Below, one piece after another: positions 63,043-64,000 of a DNA stretch of 64,000 nt. A program made the translations under genes and the position numbers. Source of the DNA: Pseudomonadota bacterium (GTDB taxonomy: Bacteria > Pseudomonadota > Alphaproteobacteria > Rhizobiales > Methylopilaceae). The DNA lies in NCBI GenBank assembly GCA_023388965.1, contig JAEWFF010000004.1, positions 131,501 to 195,500 on the forward strand. The letters run 5' to 3'. How positions within the stretch are numbered: position 1 is the first letter of the stretch; each line of letters starts with the position of its first letter. The notes under the pieces are model-generated. The model did not search any database. It had not been told where the DNA came from and saw nothing but the letters and a program-made list of their open reading frames with translations.

Positions 63043-63330
63043 ATGGCGAGCAACAACATCAAGACCCTGGTTCGCATGGCGAACCAGATCGCCAAGTTCT
63101 TCGAGCCCTATTCCGGCGAACAGGCGGTTTCGGGCGTGCAGAACCACATCAAGAAGTTCTGGTCTCCCGTGATGCGCCGCGATCTTGCGGCACATATCGA
63201 GAAAGGCGGAGAAGGTGTAAGCCCTCCGGTGATGGAAGCCTTTCGACGCTTGGCGCAGGCGCCCAATCCGGCCCAGAAAGGTGTGCCGGACCCTGGCGTC
63301 CAGGGCGAGATGGCGAGCGACGCGGGCTGA
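63043..63330 (+). CDS. fdsD: Formate dehydrogenase delta subunit FdsD
   Basis: The 95-residue protein starts 'IKTLVRMANQIAKFFEPYSG' and contains 'GVQNHIKKFWSPVMRRDLAAHI', the FdsD family signature. It starts 4 bases after the fdsA stop. FdsD is needed for stability or assembly of the complex. In Cupriavidus the order is fdsG-B-A-C-D; here D precedes C. Confidence 0.92.
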   Translation: MASNNIKTLVRMANQIAKFFEPYSGEQAVSGVQNHIKKFWSPVMRRDLAAHIEKGGEGVSPPVMEAFRRLAQAPNPAQKGVPDPGVQGEMASDAG

Positions 63331-63347
63331 TCCGCAGCGGAGGCCGG

Positions 63348-63605
63348 ATGTCGGATTTCGACGATTGGGACAAGAACGAGCAGGGCCACCTTAAACTGTG
63401 GCCCTTTCTCGGTTTTTCGACTGCCGTGTTTGCCAATGAACGCGGCGGATTGCGGCTCGAAGTCGGCCAGCCGCCCAAGGCTGGGCAGCCGGTCGCGGCC
63501 GTACAGGTCGCTTTCAACGAGCATGAACTACGCACGCTTGCCGCCGCCCTGACCGATGTGGCTGACCGCCTGGCGGTGGCCAAGAAGGAGGTCGGCCATG
63601 CCTGA
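63348..63605 (+). CDS. Unknown 85-residue protein inside the fds operon
   Basis: No family is recognised. The start has GGAGG 6 bases upstream, and the end overlaps fdhD by 8 bases, so it is a real gene of the operon. The product is soluble and acidic at the N-terminus (SDFDDWDKNEQGH), with a central beta-like stretch (TAVFANERGGLRLEVG) and a C-terminal helix (ELRTLAAALTDVADRLAVAKKE). A role in cofactor handling or complex assembly is an inference from place. Confidence 0.8.
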   Translation: MSDFDDWDKNEQGHLKLWPFLGFSTAVFANERGGLRLEVGQPPKAGQPVAAVQVAFNEHELRTLAAALTDVADRLAVAKKEVGHA

Positions 63606-64000
63606 TCCCGTCAAGCGCGTCACCCGTACGATCTGGACCGGGGAAGGCTTCGTCACCTCCGAACGCACCATTCCGAACGAAGTCGCAATCGCCATCACCT
63701 ATGGCGGGTCAACCCAGGCCGTGATGATGGCGACCCCGAACGATCTCGAGGATTTCGCGGTCGGTTTCAGCATCACCGAAGGCCTGATCCGCACGCCCGC
63801 CGACATCACCTCGCTCGATGTGGTCGAGGAGACGGAAGGCGTCGAGCTGCGCATGTGGCTGGTGTCTGAACTCGCCGAGACCTATTCGCGCCGCCGCCGC
63901 CTGCTCGCCGGGCCGACCGGGTGCGGGCTGTGCGGCATCGAAAGCCTGACCGAGGCGGTCAAGCCGCCGGCCAAGGTTGCCGAGGGCACACCTCTCGTGC
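63598..64000 (+). CDS. fdhD: FdhD/FdsC sulfurtransferase for formate dehydrogenase (partial)
   Basis: The first 134 residues are present; the gene continues past the window. 'FAVGFSITEGLIRTPADI' and the Cys motif GPTGCGLCG identify the FdhD/FdsC family, which delivers sulfur to, or binds, the bis-MGD cofactor of FdsA. The ATG at 63598 overlaps the 85-residue gene by 8 bases. Confidence 0.95.
   Translation, partial: MPDPVKRVTRTIWTGEGFVTSERTIPNEVAIAITYGGSTQAVMMATPNDLEDFAVGFSITEGLIRTPADITSLDVVEETEGVELRMWLVSELAETYSRRRRLLAGPTGCGLCGIESLTEAVKPPAKVAEGTPLV

Noticed and set aside
60223..63195. Very long antisense open frames (for example opposite fdsA, nrdA at 34622-36652 and macAB at 4043-6115)
   Set aside because: They mirror GC-rich genes with clear motifs on the other strand, show no family motifs and have no ribosome-binding sites. 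They are composition shadows.

Overview
The window is high-GC DNA from an alphaproteobacterium, most likely Hyphomicrobiales (Rhizobiales). The signs are CpdR beside an N-formylglutamate amidohydrolase, the lptCAB-rpoN-ptsN order, a FzlA-like protein, a protamine-like Tat-exported protein, GTTC-N7-GTTC LexA boxes, and the 'CCTCATCCTGAGGAG' type of dispersed palindrome known from that order. It is dense chromosomal backbone with no prophage, IS element or CRISPR array. All calls come from reading the sequence; no database search was run.

Layout. 1-6.8 kb: hisN, N-formylglutamate amidohydrolase, cpdR, tRNA-Val(GAC), a small unknown gene, macAB-type efflux and a single-domain response regulator. 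6.8-12.3 kb (minus strand): rnd-lptC-lptA-lptB-rpoN-ptsN, then the protamine-like gene. 12.4-20 kb: ABC-2 exporter pair, M3 oligopeptidase, tRNA-Leu(CAG), NDUFA9-like epimerase, uppP, fzlA-like gene and an SDR. 20-33 kb: lysophospholipase-like hydrolase, small heat-shock gene with a ROSE-like leader, putA, a surface-glycan trio (flippase, acyltransferase-like, FemAB-like), hemH, a DUF1007-NicO metal exporter, and an orphan phosphonate pair (DUF1045 protein and phnM). 33-39 kb: nrdAB with NrdR boxes. The R2 subunit lacks the radical tyrosine and has the metal-ligand pattern of class Ic (Mn/Fe) enzymes. 39-45 kb: a 45-residue protein, repeats, glpK, LLM oxidoreductase, glpD and cytochrome c'.

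44.8-57 kb is a DNA-damage island. It holds all four ligase-associated damage-response genes (ATP-dependent ligase, MBL exonuclease, Lhr-type helicase, PdeM) with a GNAT gene in the middle, followed head-on by the mutasome genes imuA-imuB-dnaE2 under a LexA box. 57-64 kb is a LysR-controlled NAD-dependent formate dehydrogenase operon (fdsG-B-A-D, an unknown 85-residue gene, then fdhD/fdsC running off the window). Its control region is rich in dyads.

The most unusual signals are these: a dispersed palindromic repeat inserted in frame between the Walker A motif and the next helicase motif of the Lhr-type helicase, whose frame also lacks a normal start codon; the class Ic R2; a three-hairpin leader that hides the Shine-Dalgarno of the small heat-shock gene; a perfect 11-bp hairpin across the nrdA stop codon; and the unknown gene inside the fds operon. 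At least three families of palindromic repeats are scattered through the window.
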